Assembly: GCF_003149245.1 (NCBI RefSeq)
Contig: NZ_QGDL01000007.1
Span: 124,001-188,000 of the forward strand
Direction of reading: 5' to 3'
Source: Faecalicatena orotica
GTDB taxonomy: Bacteria > Bacillota > Clostridia > Lachnospirales > Lachnospiraceae
DNA: 64,000 bases
The notes under the pieces are model-generated. The model made no database searches and was not told the DNA's origin. It was given only the letters and a program-made list of their open reading frames with translations. A program made the position numbers and the translations under genes. Below are positions 17,957-25,869 of the stretch, in pieces. Every line of letters begins with the position of its first letter. Within the stretch, counting starts at the first letter, position 1.

Positions 17957-18249
17957 GCTTCATAAGAGGATGGCCGGGAAGGGCACGGGGCTTTACATAT
18001 GCCATTTCGATTTGCACTCCATAAGCCAACTGCTTCTAAATCAAACCATGCCGGAAATATGAGCACACAGAACACATCACAAGAAATCTGATGATTTCTC
18101 GCGCTGGGTTCTGTGAAAACTTGATTTGGTGATCAAGTTTTCTCTCATATTTCCGGCATGGTTTGATTAAGAAGCAGTAAGCTCATTTTAGCAAATCGAA
18201 ACCGCATATGCAAAGCCCCGTGCCCTTCCCGGCCATCCTCTCATGAAGC
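17957..18249. repeat. 293-bp long imperfect inverted repeat with two inner hairpins (three-way-junction shape)
   Basis: Outer arms 17957-18063 and 18144-18249 are near-complementary over about 105 bases, including a perfect block around GGCCGGGAAGGGCACGGGGC and another around AAACCATGCCGGAAATATGAG. Between them lie two further hairpins: CACAGAAC (18066-18073) with GTTCTGTG (18108-18115), which encloses AGAAATC/GATTTCT (18082-18099), and AAAACTTGAT (18116-18125) with ATCAAGTTTT (18132-18141). The inner arms abut, so the whole folds as a three-way junction. No coding frame fills it. It may be a MITE-like non-autonomous element or a structured RNA; I see no target-site duplication and no similarity to a family I know. 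Confidence 0.75.
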
Positions 18250-18281
18250 TGGTTCATCCAGCTATAGCTCGCTTCGTTTTT
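18245..18281 (+). terminator. Terminator-like hairpin at the right edge of the inverted repeat
   Basis: AGCTGG (18247-18252) pairs with CCAGCT (18258-18263) around TTCAT; GAAG (18245-18248) could alternatively pair with CTTC (18272-18275), followed by GTTTTT. It could end the transcript of the AraC gene. The alternative pairings make it uncertain. Confidence 0.4.
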
Positions 18282-18300
18282 AGGAGGGAGCTGAAACCAT

Positions 18301-18471
18301 ATGCAGTGTACAGGCAATGGGTATTTGATAATATACGTCATAGGAACTTTGATGAATGAATTATTTGAGAAGCACTTTCGAAGGAATGAGGTTTTTCCTT
18401 CTGACTGGATGAGCCAGCTGATGGCGGGGTGTACCTTCCTTTTTCCCGTTTTTTCACTTACAGCTTCTTAG
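18301..18471 (+). CDS. Possible 56-residue small protein, unrecognised
   Basis: A short frame from ATG 18301 to TAG 18471 follows GGAGGG at 18283-18288, 12 bases upstream, slightly too far. The product has a hydrophobic start (GYLIIYVIGTLM), a charged middle (ELFEKHFRRNE) and a hydrophobic end. Nothing in it is recognisable. It lies just outside the long inverted repeat and might be part of the same element. It could well be chance. Confidence 0.22.
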   Translation: MQCTGNGYLIIYVIGTLMNELFEKHFRRNEVFPSDWMSQLMAGCTFLFPVFSLTAS

Positions 18472-18585
18472 CACGCGTTCAGGATGCAGAAGCAGCACAC
18501 AGGCCCCCGCAGGAGCATCCCCCATCCCGTCATCAGCGCCCCACTCTGTTATCTGAAAAAAGCTCAGTCCTGCCCCCGTATTTGG

Positions 18586-18611
18586 AGAACAAAAAATGTT
18601 CTTCTTTTTTT
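18586..18611 (+). terminator. Small hairpin with T-run in the 18741 leader
   Basis: AGAACA (18586-18591) pairs with TGTTCT (18597-18602) around an A5 loop and is followed by TCTTTTTTTG. A larger helix between TGCCCCC near 18571 and GGGGGC near 18624 would enclose it. The nested layout could form an attenuator for the flavodoxin/symporter genes, or simply be decayed sequence. Confidence 0.35.
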
Positions 18612-18740
18612 GTTGTTCCTGATGGGGGCTGAAAATAAAGGCAAAAATTCTCCCCTTGATACAGGAGTGTCAGAAAAGCGGAATTATGCAAAAAAGTGTA
18701 GAGTAGAGATACAAAGAAAATTTACAAATGGAGGGAAAAT

Positions 18741-19712
18741 ATGAAGGTATTGGGTATTTCTTTTGGAAGAAAAAACCAGCGCAGCGATGTGATGGTAAAA
18801 GAGGCGTTATTTGCAGCGAAAGCGGCAGGTGCTGATGTGCAGTTTATCAATACGATCCGTATGGATATCGGACACTGCCGGGCATGTGATTACTGCAGCC
18901 GTAACCGTGACAAGGGGGAACGGGAGATTCACTGCTGTATGAAGGATGATTACCATATTCTGGAAGAGGCGTGTCTGGATGCAGATGGTATTATTATTGC
19001 AGCTCCGGTTTATGCAGTTGGAATCGTAGGACAGTTTAAGAATTTTGTGGACCGTTTTGGCCCGTCACATGACAGGGCGGCACTTTTGGAAGAGAATAAG
19101 AAGCGTATTGCAGAAGGTAAGTCTGAGGACGAGCTTCTGGATCTGAGGTACTTTAAGGACCGTTATGTGGGATACATTTCCGTAGGAGGGGCACAGACAC
19201 ACAACTGGGTTTCACTGGGACTGCCTATGCTGGATTTATTTTCATTCTCTTTCTGTATGAAATGTGTAGGACATGTGGACGCTTATGACCAGGGAAGAAC
19301 GGGACACCCATTGTTTGACCCGGCGCTGATGGAGCAGTGTGCGAAACTGGGAGATGCAGTTGCCCGGTCTATCGGAAAGCCTTATGATGAATGTGAGGAA
19401 TGGGTTGGCGATGAAGGGGTCTGCCCGGTATGCCATAATCCGCTTCTGAGTATGAACGGCACTACAAAAGTAGAGTGCCCGATCTGTGGAATCTGGGGTG
19501 AACTTTCTGTGGAAGGTGACAAAGTAAAGGTTGATTTCCCAGAAGAAGAGATTGCAAGGGCAAGGTATACAAACACTGGAATTTACGAGCACTACAATGA
19601 AATTCAGAATATGATAAAAGTTTGTGTTCCGAAACTGGTTGCTAACAAAGATGTGCTTCCGAAGATGATGGAAAAATACGAGAGATTCGAGGAAACAATC
19701 GCAAACATGTAA
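18741..19712 (+). CDS. Flavodoxin-fold NAD(P)H-dependent FMN oxidoreductase with C-terminal metal-binding domain (second copy)
   Basis: This 323-residue paralogue of the gene at 2219 has the same layout: LGISFGRKNQRSD phosphate loop, CRACDYC cluster near residue 50, AAPVYAVGIVGQFKNFVDRFG, then CPVCHNP and CPICGIWG knuckles at about 225-260 that suggest a zinc ribbon or rubredoxin-like centre. The ATG follows GGAGGG by 6 bases. It is paired with a MelB-type symporter 48 bases downstream. Two diverged copies at both ends of the glycoside island suggest related but different electron acceptors, for example two aglycone classes. No substrate is known to me. Confidence 0.85.
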   Translation: MKVLGISFGRKNQRSDVMVKEALFAAKAAGADVQFINTIRMDIGHCRACDYCSRNRDKGEREIHCCMKDDYHILEEACLDADGIIIAAPVYAVGIVGQFKNFVDRFGPSHDRAALLEENKKRIAEGKSEDELLDLRYFKDRYVGYISVGGAQTHNWVSLGLPMLDLFSFSFCMKCVGHVDAYDQGRTGHPLFDPALMEQCAKLGDAVARSIGKPYDECEEWVGDEGVCPVCHNPLLSMNGTTKVECPICGIWGELSVEGDKVKVDFPEEEIARARYTNTGIYEHYNEIQNMIKVCVPKLVANKDVLPKMMEKYERFEETIANM

Positions 19713-19760
19713 GGCAGCATTAGGAAAACTTAAACACTATGTTAGGAAGCGGAGATAAAG

Positions 19761-21149
19761 ATGAAAGAAAATAATTTGAATGAATATGGTATGGCCCCGT
19801 TAACTGCAAAGCACTATTTTGTATATGGTCTGGGGAATTTTGCGTCCCAGTTATCATGGACAATGGTCAGTACTTATCTTTCCATTTTTTATACAGATGT
19901 ATTCGGCCTGGGAACAGGGGCAGTTGCGTTGTTAATGCTGGTTGCCAAGATCTGGGATGGAATCAATGACCCGATGATGGGAACTCTGATGGAGCGTACA
20001 CACACGAAATACGGACGATTCAGACCGTACATTTTCGTGGGGGCGATTTTCCTTGTAATATTCACAGTTCTGACGTTTACCGTACCGGGATTTGGCGGAC
20101 CTGCGAAATTGGCTTATGCTTATATTACATATATCGGCCTGGGTATGTCCTATACAATGACAAATGTGCCGTACACGGCGCTGCCGGTTGTTATGACGCG
20201 TGACCCAAAGGAAATTAACAAATTGAATGCAGCACAGATGATGGGTATGACGATCGGCCAGATCGTATTGAACCTCTTTGTACTGAAACTGGTTCTCTGG
20301 TTTGGAAAGGGAGACCAGGCCGCAGGGTACCAGGCCACGGCTGTCTTACTGGCGGCTATCGCCCTGCCGATGTTCTGGGCAGTTGCAGTTCTGTCAAAAG
20401 AGCGGATTACGGTGAAGAAAGAGAGTCAGGGAAAAGTCAGGGAAGGTCTGAAACTGGTATTTAAAAACAAGAATCTGGTATGTGCGATGCTTTACAGTTT
20501 CTTCAATATGTTTGGTATATTGGGACGTATTTCTGTTGCCGTTTACTTCTATTTATATTGCGTACAGAATTTTACATTTGTAACCGTATTTATGATGATG
20601 CAGATGATCGTCGGAACCCTGATTATGCCATTTACACCGAAAATTATCGACCGGTTCGGCAAGCGAAATGTAGGGATTCTATCCATGATCATTCAGGGAG
20701 GCGCGCTGATTGTCCTGTTCGTAGGCCCGTATGAGAATATTGTGTTTGACTTTGTGATTCTGATCGTTTATGGACTGGGTTATGTGGCAGGACCATGCGG
20801 GGCAGGCATGATGGTTGATGCAATCGATGATTTTGATGACAAATATGGATATCGTAATGATGGAATGGCTTTCTCATTCCAGGGCTGTGCAATCAAGGTG
20901 GCTACAGCAATCGCGAACTCTCTGTTTTTGTTAGTCATGGGGGCGTTCGGATATGCAGGCGGTGTGGAGATGACCCCGCATATCCAGAAAGGAATTAATC
21001 TGGCAGCTAACCTGCTTCCGGGTATTGTCTTTTTCATTGGAATTATTCCACTGTTAATCTATAATCTGGACAAACCGGGATACATGGAAGGAGTCAGAAA
21101 ACGCCTGACTGAAAGGGATAAAGCAAAACATACGATATCAGCAGAATAA
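19761..21149 (+). CDS. GPH/MelB-type glycoside-cation symporter (MFS)
   Basis: The 462-residue, twelve-helix membrane protein has the GPH-family signatures: YGLGNFASQLSWTMVSTYLSIFYTD in helix 1, then KIWDGINDPMMG (the cation/sugar-site Asp region) and TKYGRFRPYI between helices 2 and 3. Family members couple Na+ or H+ to uptake of melibiose, xylosides, glucuronides and plant glycosides. A transporter of this type is also found in the C-glycoside cluster of strain PUE. In this locus it offers a second uptake route beside the Opp importer. It follows the flavodoxin gene and is closed by the terminator at 21163. Confidence 0.92.
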   Translation: MKENNLNEYGMAPLTAKHYFVYGLGNFASQLSWTMVSTYLSIFYTDVFGLGTGAVALLMLVAKIWDGINDPMMGTLMERTHTKYGRFRPYIFVGAIFLVIFTVLTFTVPGFGGPAKLAYAYITYIGLGMSYTMTNVPYTALPVVMTRDPKEINKLNAAQMMGMTIGQIVLNLFVLKLVLWFGKGDQAAGYQATAVLLAAIALPMFWAVAVLSKERITVKKESQGKVREGLKLVFKNKNLVCAMLYSFFNMFGILGRISVAVYFYLYCVQNFTFVTVFMMMQMIVGTLIMPFTPKIIDRFGKRNVGILSMIIQGGALIVLFVGPYENIVFDFVILIVYGLGYVAGPCGAGMMVDAIDDFDDKYGYRNDGMAFSFQGCAIKVATAIANSLFLLVMGAFGYAGGVEMTPHIQKGINLAANLLPGIVFFIGIIPLLIYNLDKPGYMEGVRKRLTERDKAKHTISAE

Positions 21150-21162
21150 AATAATGTGTGGG

Positions 21163-21193
21163 AAAAGGCAGAAGCGGCGGCTTCTGCCTTTTT
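21163..21193 (+). terminator. Intrinsic terminator after the symporter gene
   Basis: GGCAGAAGC (21167-21175), loop GGCG, GCTTCTGCC (21180-21188), then TTTTT, preceded by AAAA. It is a textbook Rho-independent terminator 18 bases past the stop and marks the end of the glycoside island. Confidence 0.88.
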
Positions 21194-21283
21194 ATATAAT
21201 AATCATAAAAATATATACATTACTGATATGAAATAAATAATAACATAGTAATCTTACATAAATCATGAAATCACTTATTTTAG

Positions 21284-21312
21284 TTGCAAAATAAGGTACT
21301 TTACTTTATAAT
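21284..21312 (+). promoter_or_regulatory. Sigma-A type promoter of the c-di-GMP signalling block
   Basis: TTGCAA (21284-21289), a 17-base spacer, then perfect TATAAT (21307-21312), in an AT-rich stretch. Transcription would begin near 21319, leaving a leader of about 125 bases before the Hpt gene. Confidence 0.65.
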
Positions 21313-21354
21313 TATTTGGATAAGGAACCAAGATTGGATCCTGCATTTGTCATG

Positions 21355-21366
21355 CCTGATATCAGG
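21355..21366. promoter_or_regulatory. Perfect 12-bp palindrome in the leader of the signalling block
   Basis: CCTGATATCAGG lies about 36 bases past the predicted transcription start. It could be an operator at which a bound protein blocks elongation; the GntR protein encoded at 28124 is a candidate binder, without direct evidence. Confidence 0.3.
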
Positions 21367-21443
21367 ATACTTGTCGGAAATTTATTGGTATTTCACATGC
21401 CGGGTATATATTACTCAGTATAATGTGTAGAAAGGAATCATTT

Positions 21444-21797
21444 ATGACAGTCAAAGAAGCCTATGAAAAACTGGGCGGGAATTATGTGGATTTGACATAT
21501 CGGGTTGGGGAGGATATGCTTTTGCGGCTGATTAGCTTATTAGTCAGGGACGAGAGTTATACAGATATCTGCATGGCGCTGGAGGGAGAGGATTATGAAT
21601 CTGCTTTTAATGCGGCTCATACTCTGAAAGGAATTGCACTGAACATGGGACTTACAATATTGGCGGAAAAGGCATCTGTACTTACAGAATCCTTACGCAG
21701 CAGGGGATATAACAGCAACATTCAGCCATCTTTTGCGGAATTAGAAGAGGTATATAAGGAAACATATACCGTTCTGTCTGAAGTGCTTGATTCTTAG
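21444..21797 (+). CDS. Histidine phosphotransfer (Hpt) domain protein
   Basis: The 117-residue, all-helical protein carries the Hpt motif AAHTLKGIALNMG with phospho-accepting H59. I start it at ATG 21444 behind AGAAAGGA; an upstream ATG at 21423 would place the ribosome site inside the gene. Stand-alone Hpt proteins shuttle phosphate between the receiver of a hybrid kinase and the receiver of an output regulator. Both partners are encoded close by: a hybrid kinase at 25870 and a receiver/HD-GYP/GGDEF protein 20 bases downstream. This gives a His-Asp-His-Asp relay within one gene block. Confidence 0.88.
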   Translation: MTVKEAYEKLGGNYVDLTYRVGEDMLLRLISLLVRDESYTDICMALEGEDYESAFNAAHTLKGIALNMGLTILAEKASVLTESLRSRGYNSNIQPSFAELEEVYKETYTVLSEVLDS

Positions 21798-21817
21798 ATA
21801 CCGGGAGGCATTGAACA

Positions 21818-23932
21818 ATGACAAAGAATACAAAAATACTAGTTGCCGATGATTCGGAAATTAACCGGGCCATATTGGCAGATATACTAACTCCGGACTA
21901 TGAGGTCCTGGAGGCCTGCGATGGCGAAGAAGCCCTGTATTATCTGAAGAGGTACCATTCTGAAATCGCTCTTGTCCTGCTGGATATTGTGATGCCAAAG
22001 CTGGATGGATTTGATGTACTGACAATTATGAACCGTGACGGTATGCTCAATAATATTCCGGTCATTATCGTATCTTCCGAAACATCAGCTGCTTATATTG
22101 ACCATGCCTATAATCTGGGGGCGGCGGAGTATATCAGCCGTCCGTTCCATAAGATGACCGTACGCCACCGTATTGAGAATACGGTGAAACTTTATGCAAA
22201 ACAGAAGTATCTGGAGAATATCGTTACAGATCAGATATTAGAGAAGGAAAAAAATAATGTGGTCATGGTTGATATCCTCAGCCACATAGTTGAATTCCGA
22301 AACGGCGAAAGCGGCCTCCATGTCCTGCATATCCGTACCATAACCGAACTGCTGCTGCGGCAGCTGCAAAGGACATGCAGCCAGTATCATTTAACACCGG
22401 CAAGGATTGCACTTATGACGAATGCCTCAGCCCTCCATGACATCGGGAAGATTTCAATTCCGGGAGAAATCCTGAACAAGCCGGGCAGATTAACGGCAGA
22501 AGAATTTGAAATCATAAAGACCCACAGCGTAATCGGGGCCGAGATGCTGGAAGACCTTACCTACTATCAGGATGAAGAACTGGTACAGGTGGCGAGAGAC
22601 ATCTGCCGCTGGCACCACGAGCGGTATGACGGCGGAGGGTATCCGGACAGTCTGAAAGGGGAACAGATTCCCATTGCGGCCCAGGTTGTTTCTCTGGCAG
22701 ACGTATATGATGCCCTGACAAGTGAACGGGTGTATAAGCCGGCTTACTCCCACGAACAGACACTGGAAATGATTTTCAGTGGTGAATGCGGTGTATTTAA
22801 TCCGGTCCTGCTGGATGCATTAAAAGCAGTGGAGGATCATCTGGAAAGCGAGGTAAAACTTCGCTCGGCAGGAAAAATAACAAGGGACCAGATACATGAG
22901 TTGACATATGAGGGACTCAATAACTACGGAGTTTCTGACAGGACACTGGATCTTTTGGAACAGGAGAGGACAAAATACCAGTTTTATGCCTCCCTGACCA
23001 GAGAGATACAGTTCGAGTATACTTATGGATCTGATACACTGATTATTTCTGAATGGGGCGCTGCTCAGGCAGGGATACCGGAAAGTGTGCCCCATCCGCG
23101 AAATTCTCCTGAATTATTTAAGATATTTGCCGAAGAGGATTTCTGGGACCTGCATTCCCGCCTGAAACAGGTGACGCCGGACAAACCGATCGTCAGTGAG
23201 GTTTACCGCCTGACAATCAAAGGGGAGCGACGCTGGTATAAGGCGGTGGTCCGTCCGATCTGGGGGCTGGACGAGAATGTTCCTCCCACAAAGATCATCG
23301 GCAAACTGGTTGACAATGATGAGGAACAGAATACACTGGACCAGCTGGCCCTGCAGGCTATGCATGATGATCTGACCGGACTGCTCGGCAAGAATTATGC
23401 CCGCAAGGAAATTGAACAGCATCTCGCCTGTTTGAAGAAGAAAAAAGCGGCCCTCATGATTGTAGATCTGGATATATTTAAAAGTGTAAACGACCAGTAC
23501 GGGCACCTTTACGGAGATAAGATGCTGAAGACTGTTGGCTCACGGCTGAAGAAGAGTGTGCGTAATTCAGATGTTGTGGCACGCATCGGCGGGGATGAAT
23601 TTTTAGTATATGTAGAATACAAAGAGCACATAGGCAGGCTGGCAGAACGTGTCTTCCATACCGTATCAGGGTCTTATGATGGAGTGGATGTGTCAGTCAG
23701 CATCGGAATTGCTTTAGCGAAAGAGAACGGTACGACATATGAAGAATTGTTCTTTCATGCAGACCAGGCTCTGTATGCAAGTAAACAGGCCGGAAGAAAC
23801 CAGTACCGCTTCTATGAGGATTCCATGCGGACAATATTGCTGCCATATCATGCAGAATTAAGTGCTGAACAGGAAAGAAAGGGTGAAGTATTATGTGCAG
23901 CAGAACAAAAAGATGGATCGCAGGTGCGATAA
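21818..23932 (+). CDS. Response regulator with receiver, HD-GYP, PAS-like and GGDEF domains
   Basis: The 704-residue protein has a receiver with acid pair D11/D12 and phosphosite D56. The HD-GYP c-di-GMP phosphodiesterase domain follows, with H207/D208 in ALHDIGK and HHERYDGGGYP at 266-276. A PAS-like stretch spans about 390-500 (GERRWYKAVVRPIWG), and the GGDEF diguanylate cyclase domain has intact GGDEF at 591-595. A protein with apparently active make and break domains for c-di-GMP under one receiver is bifunctional; phosphorylation from the Hpt protein may set which activity wins. Cytoplasmic. Its last 40 bases overlap the start of the next gene. Confidence 0.92.
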   Translation: MTKNTKILVADDSEINRAILADILTPDYEVLEACDGEEALYYLKRYHSEIALVLLDIVMPKLDGFDVLTIMNRDGMLNNIPVIIVSSETSAAYIDHAYNLGAAEYISRPFHKMTVRHRIENTVKLYAKQKYLENIVTDQILEKEKNNVVMVDILSHIVEFRNGESGLHVLHIRTITELLLRQLQRTCSQYHLTPARIALMTNASALHDIGKISIPGEILNKPGRLTAEEFEIIKTHSVIGAEMLEDLTYYQDEELVQVARDICRWHHERYDGGGYPDSLKGEQIPIAAQVVSLADVYDALTSERVYKPAYSHEQTLEMIFSGECGVFNPVLLDALKAVEDHLESEVKLRSAGKITRDQIHELTYEGLNNYGVSDRTLDLLEQERTKYQFYASLTREIQFEYTYGSDTLIISEWGAAQAGIPESVPHPRNSPELFKIFAEEDFWDLHSRLKQVTPDKPIVSEVYRLTIKGERRWYKAVVRPIWGLDENVPPTKIIGKLVDNDEEQNTLDQLALQAMHDDLTGLLGKNYARKEIEQHLACLKKKKAALMIVDLDIFKSVNDQYGHLYGDKMLKTVGSRLKKSVRNSDVVARIGGDEFLVYVEYKEHIGRLAERVFHTVSGSYDGVDVSVSIGIALAKENGTTYEELFFHADQALYASKQAGRNQYRFYEDSMRTILLPYHAELSAEQERKGEVLCAAEQKDGSQVR

Positions 23933-25836
23933 GTGCAGCCATGCTGACCGGCATACTGGCAGGCTGTGCCTCGCAGGCCCCGAAAGAAAAAACAGTCATA
24001 AAAATTCTTTATTCCAACAACTTTGAACATGTAGAGGAGCTGGTGGAATCTACATATGAAGACATTGACCTGCAGGTAGAGATATCACCCTATCCCAGTG
24101 AAGAGATCCGGCGGTTGGAAAAGGGGGAAGGACCGGACCTCGTAATAGCGGCACATCCTGATAGTAATCAGGTGCAAAAGTATTTGTTGGATTTAAGTGA
24201 TACTAAGACCAGTTTAGTTTATGACGGTACCATTATGAATGCCCTGAAGCTGGAAGGGAAGACCTATCTGATCCCGTTTCCCGGTGTATACAGCGGATAT
24301 ATTATCAATGAAACTCTCTTTGAAGAGGCAGGACTTACGCTTCCGTCGACGAATGATGAACTGGTAGCATCACTGGCCGAATTAAAAGAAAAGGGGCTGG
24401 GTTTAGGTGAGGACGGTATTAATTTCTCTATTTTCAGTGACTATAATTCATCGGTAGGCATGTTCTTTGTAGGCTGCATGGTACCCGATTTTCTTGGCGA
24501 AATGGAGGGAGTACAGTGGCTGTCCGATTTCAGGGACAAAAAGGCTGCTTTTGCCGGAGTCTGGGAGAAAAGCTTCGCTTTGACAGATGCACTGGTTGCA
24601 GGCGGGCTGATGGATTCCGCGGCCATAGCACGGCAGCGTAATTTGGTTCTCTGTCAGAGGCGGCTGGGAAATGGGACCCTTGCAGCAGCTTTTGGTGATT
24701 CTGCCATGTACTATGAATGTGTTGCAGAGAACAAAAAAGCAGTGGAGGAAGGCATATCACGAGAGTATTCCTACCGCATGCTTCCTCTTTTCAGTGATGA
24801 AGGTAATGAACCGTGGTTTTTGTTTGCGCCCTCAGCCCTTATGGGGATTAATAATGCCATCAGCGAAGAAAAACAGGATGCATGCAAACGTATTTTATCT
24901 ATCCTCTCTACGACTGAGGGACAGGATGCCCTGAATCAGGATTTGGGAACGGGGATATCCTGCCTGTTAGATTATGAGCAGGCGGAGGGAGGAATTCCGG
25001 CCGGTGTAGAGGGATATGTGGAATCTGGATATATTTATAATGTCCTCTTTCCAAGTAAGACAGTGGAGTATCTTGGAGGATGCGTCAGAGATGTGCTTGC
25101 AGGGAAAAAGTCGGTAGAGGAAGCGCTTCATGCGGTCGATGAGTCCTATTATGAGGGTACGGCCGAATCAGGGTATGATTTTACTGTCATAGGAGAGATG
25201 GAGCATGAACTGTCGATGGAGAACTTCAATGTCAGACGGAGGGAAACAGAGATTGGCAATTTCGTAGCAGACTGTGTTCTCGAAGCTTCCAATGCCCAGA
25301 TTGCAGTAGTTAACGGCGGCGGAATCCGGGCCAGCTTTTATGAGGGCGTGGTATATGGAGGGGACCTTTCAGCAGTATGTCCTTTTGATAATAAGATTAT
25401 TGTTTTAGAAATGAACGGGCAGACTATGTGGGATATGCTGGAAAACGGGCTGGCAGTCTGCACCGATGAGTTTCCTGGAGGACGTTTCCTGCAGATTTCA
25501 GGGCTTCAGTATACGTTTGACAGCAGCAAACCGGCCGGGAGCAGGCTGGTAAGTGTGGAGATGCCGGATGGAACCAGTCTGGATCTGGATGGGGACTATC
25601 AGGTGGCGGTGACGGACTATATGGCAGGGGCAGCCGGCTACGCAGAAGATAACGGAGACGGGTATACGATGCTGAATTACTATGATGATGCTGTCCCGAA
25701 GGGCAGTGTAACTCTGGTAAAAGATACATGGCTGACTTACAGAGATGCTATGGCGCTTTATTTTGAACAGCACAGTGATTCGGCTGTTGATGCAGGGATT
25801 GAAGGGCGGATCTGTGATTTGGCACAGGATAAATAA
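23893..25836 (+). CDS. Lipoprotein fusing a family-1 solute-binding domain to a 5'-nucleotidase C-terminal domain
   Basis: This 647-residue extracytoplasmic protein has a lipoprotein signal with lipobox LAGC (Cys25). Residues about 35-425 look like an ABC-type solute-binding protein (GPDLVIAAHPDS, LEGKTYLIPFPGVYSGYIINE). Residues about 430-625 match the C-terminal substrate-recognition domain of periplasmic 5'-nucleotidases (NFVADCVLEASNAQIAVVNGGGIRASF, GQTMWDMLENG, YQVAVTDYMAGAAGY). The catalytic metallophosphatase domain is absent and no permease lies nearby. A nucleotide- or nucleoside-binding receptor that presents ligand to the kinase encoded next is the best reading. I do not know a described protein with this architecture. 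It overlaps the previous gene by 40 bases. Confidence 0.85.
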   Translation: MCSRTKRWIAGAISAAMLTGILAGCASQAPKEKTVIKILYSNNFEHVEELVESTYEDIDLQVEISPYPSEEIRRLEKGEGPDLVIAAHPDSNQVQKYLLDLSDTKTSLVYDGTIMNALKLEGKTYLIPFPGVYSGYIINETLFEEAGLTLPSTNDELVASLAELKEKGLGLGEDGINFSIFSDYNSSVGMFFVGCMVPDFLGEMEGVQWLSDFRDKKAAFAGVWEKSFALTDALVAGGLMDSAAIARQRNLVLCQRRLGNGTLAAAFGDSAMYYECVAENKKAVEEGISREYSYRMLPLFSDEGNEPWFLFAPSALMGINNAISEEKQDACKRILSILSTTEGQDALNQDLGTGISCLLDYEQAEGGIPAGVEGYVESGYIYNVLFPSKTVEYLGGCVRDVLAGKKSVEEALHAVDESYYEGTAESGYDFTVIGEMEHELSMENFNVRRRETEIGNFVADCVLEASNAQIAVVNGGGIRASFYEGVVYGGDLSAVCPFDNKIIVLEMNGQTMWDMLENGLAVCTDEFPGGRFLQISGLQYTFDSSKPAGSRLVSVEMPDGTSLDLDGDYQVAVTDYMAGAAGYAEDNGDGYTMLNYYDDAVPKGSVTLVKDTWLTYRDAMALYFEQHSDSAVDAGIEGRICDLAQDK

Positions 25837-25869
25837 ACAAATTTGTCATGCAGAAAGGATGGAATATTA

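Larger units (their letters stand above)
17928..18740. other. 813-base gap between regulator and flavodoxin gene: summary of content
   Basis: Besides the 293-bp inverted repeat, this gap holds a terminator-like hairpin at 18245-18281, a weak 56-codon frame at 18301-18471, and a second hairpin with a T-run at 18586-18611 that lies inside a larger CCCCC/GGGGG pairing (about 18573 and 18624). Longer frames between 18429 and 18744 overlap each other, have no ribosome site and odd composition, so I do not call them genes. The transcript of the flavodoxin gene at 18741 probably starts in the last 130 bases, but no clear promoter can be picked out. Confidence 0.6.

Noticed and set aside
18429-18744. 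Two overlapping plus-strand frames before the flavodoxin gene
   Set aside because: No ribosome site, mutual overlap, low-complexity product; the region looks like leader and hairpin sequence.
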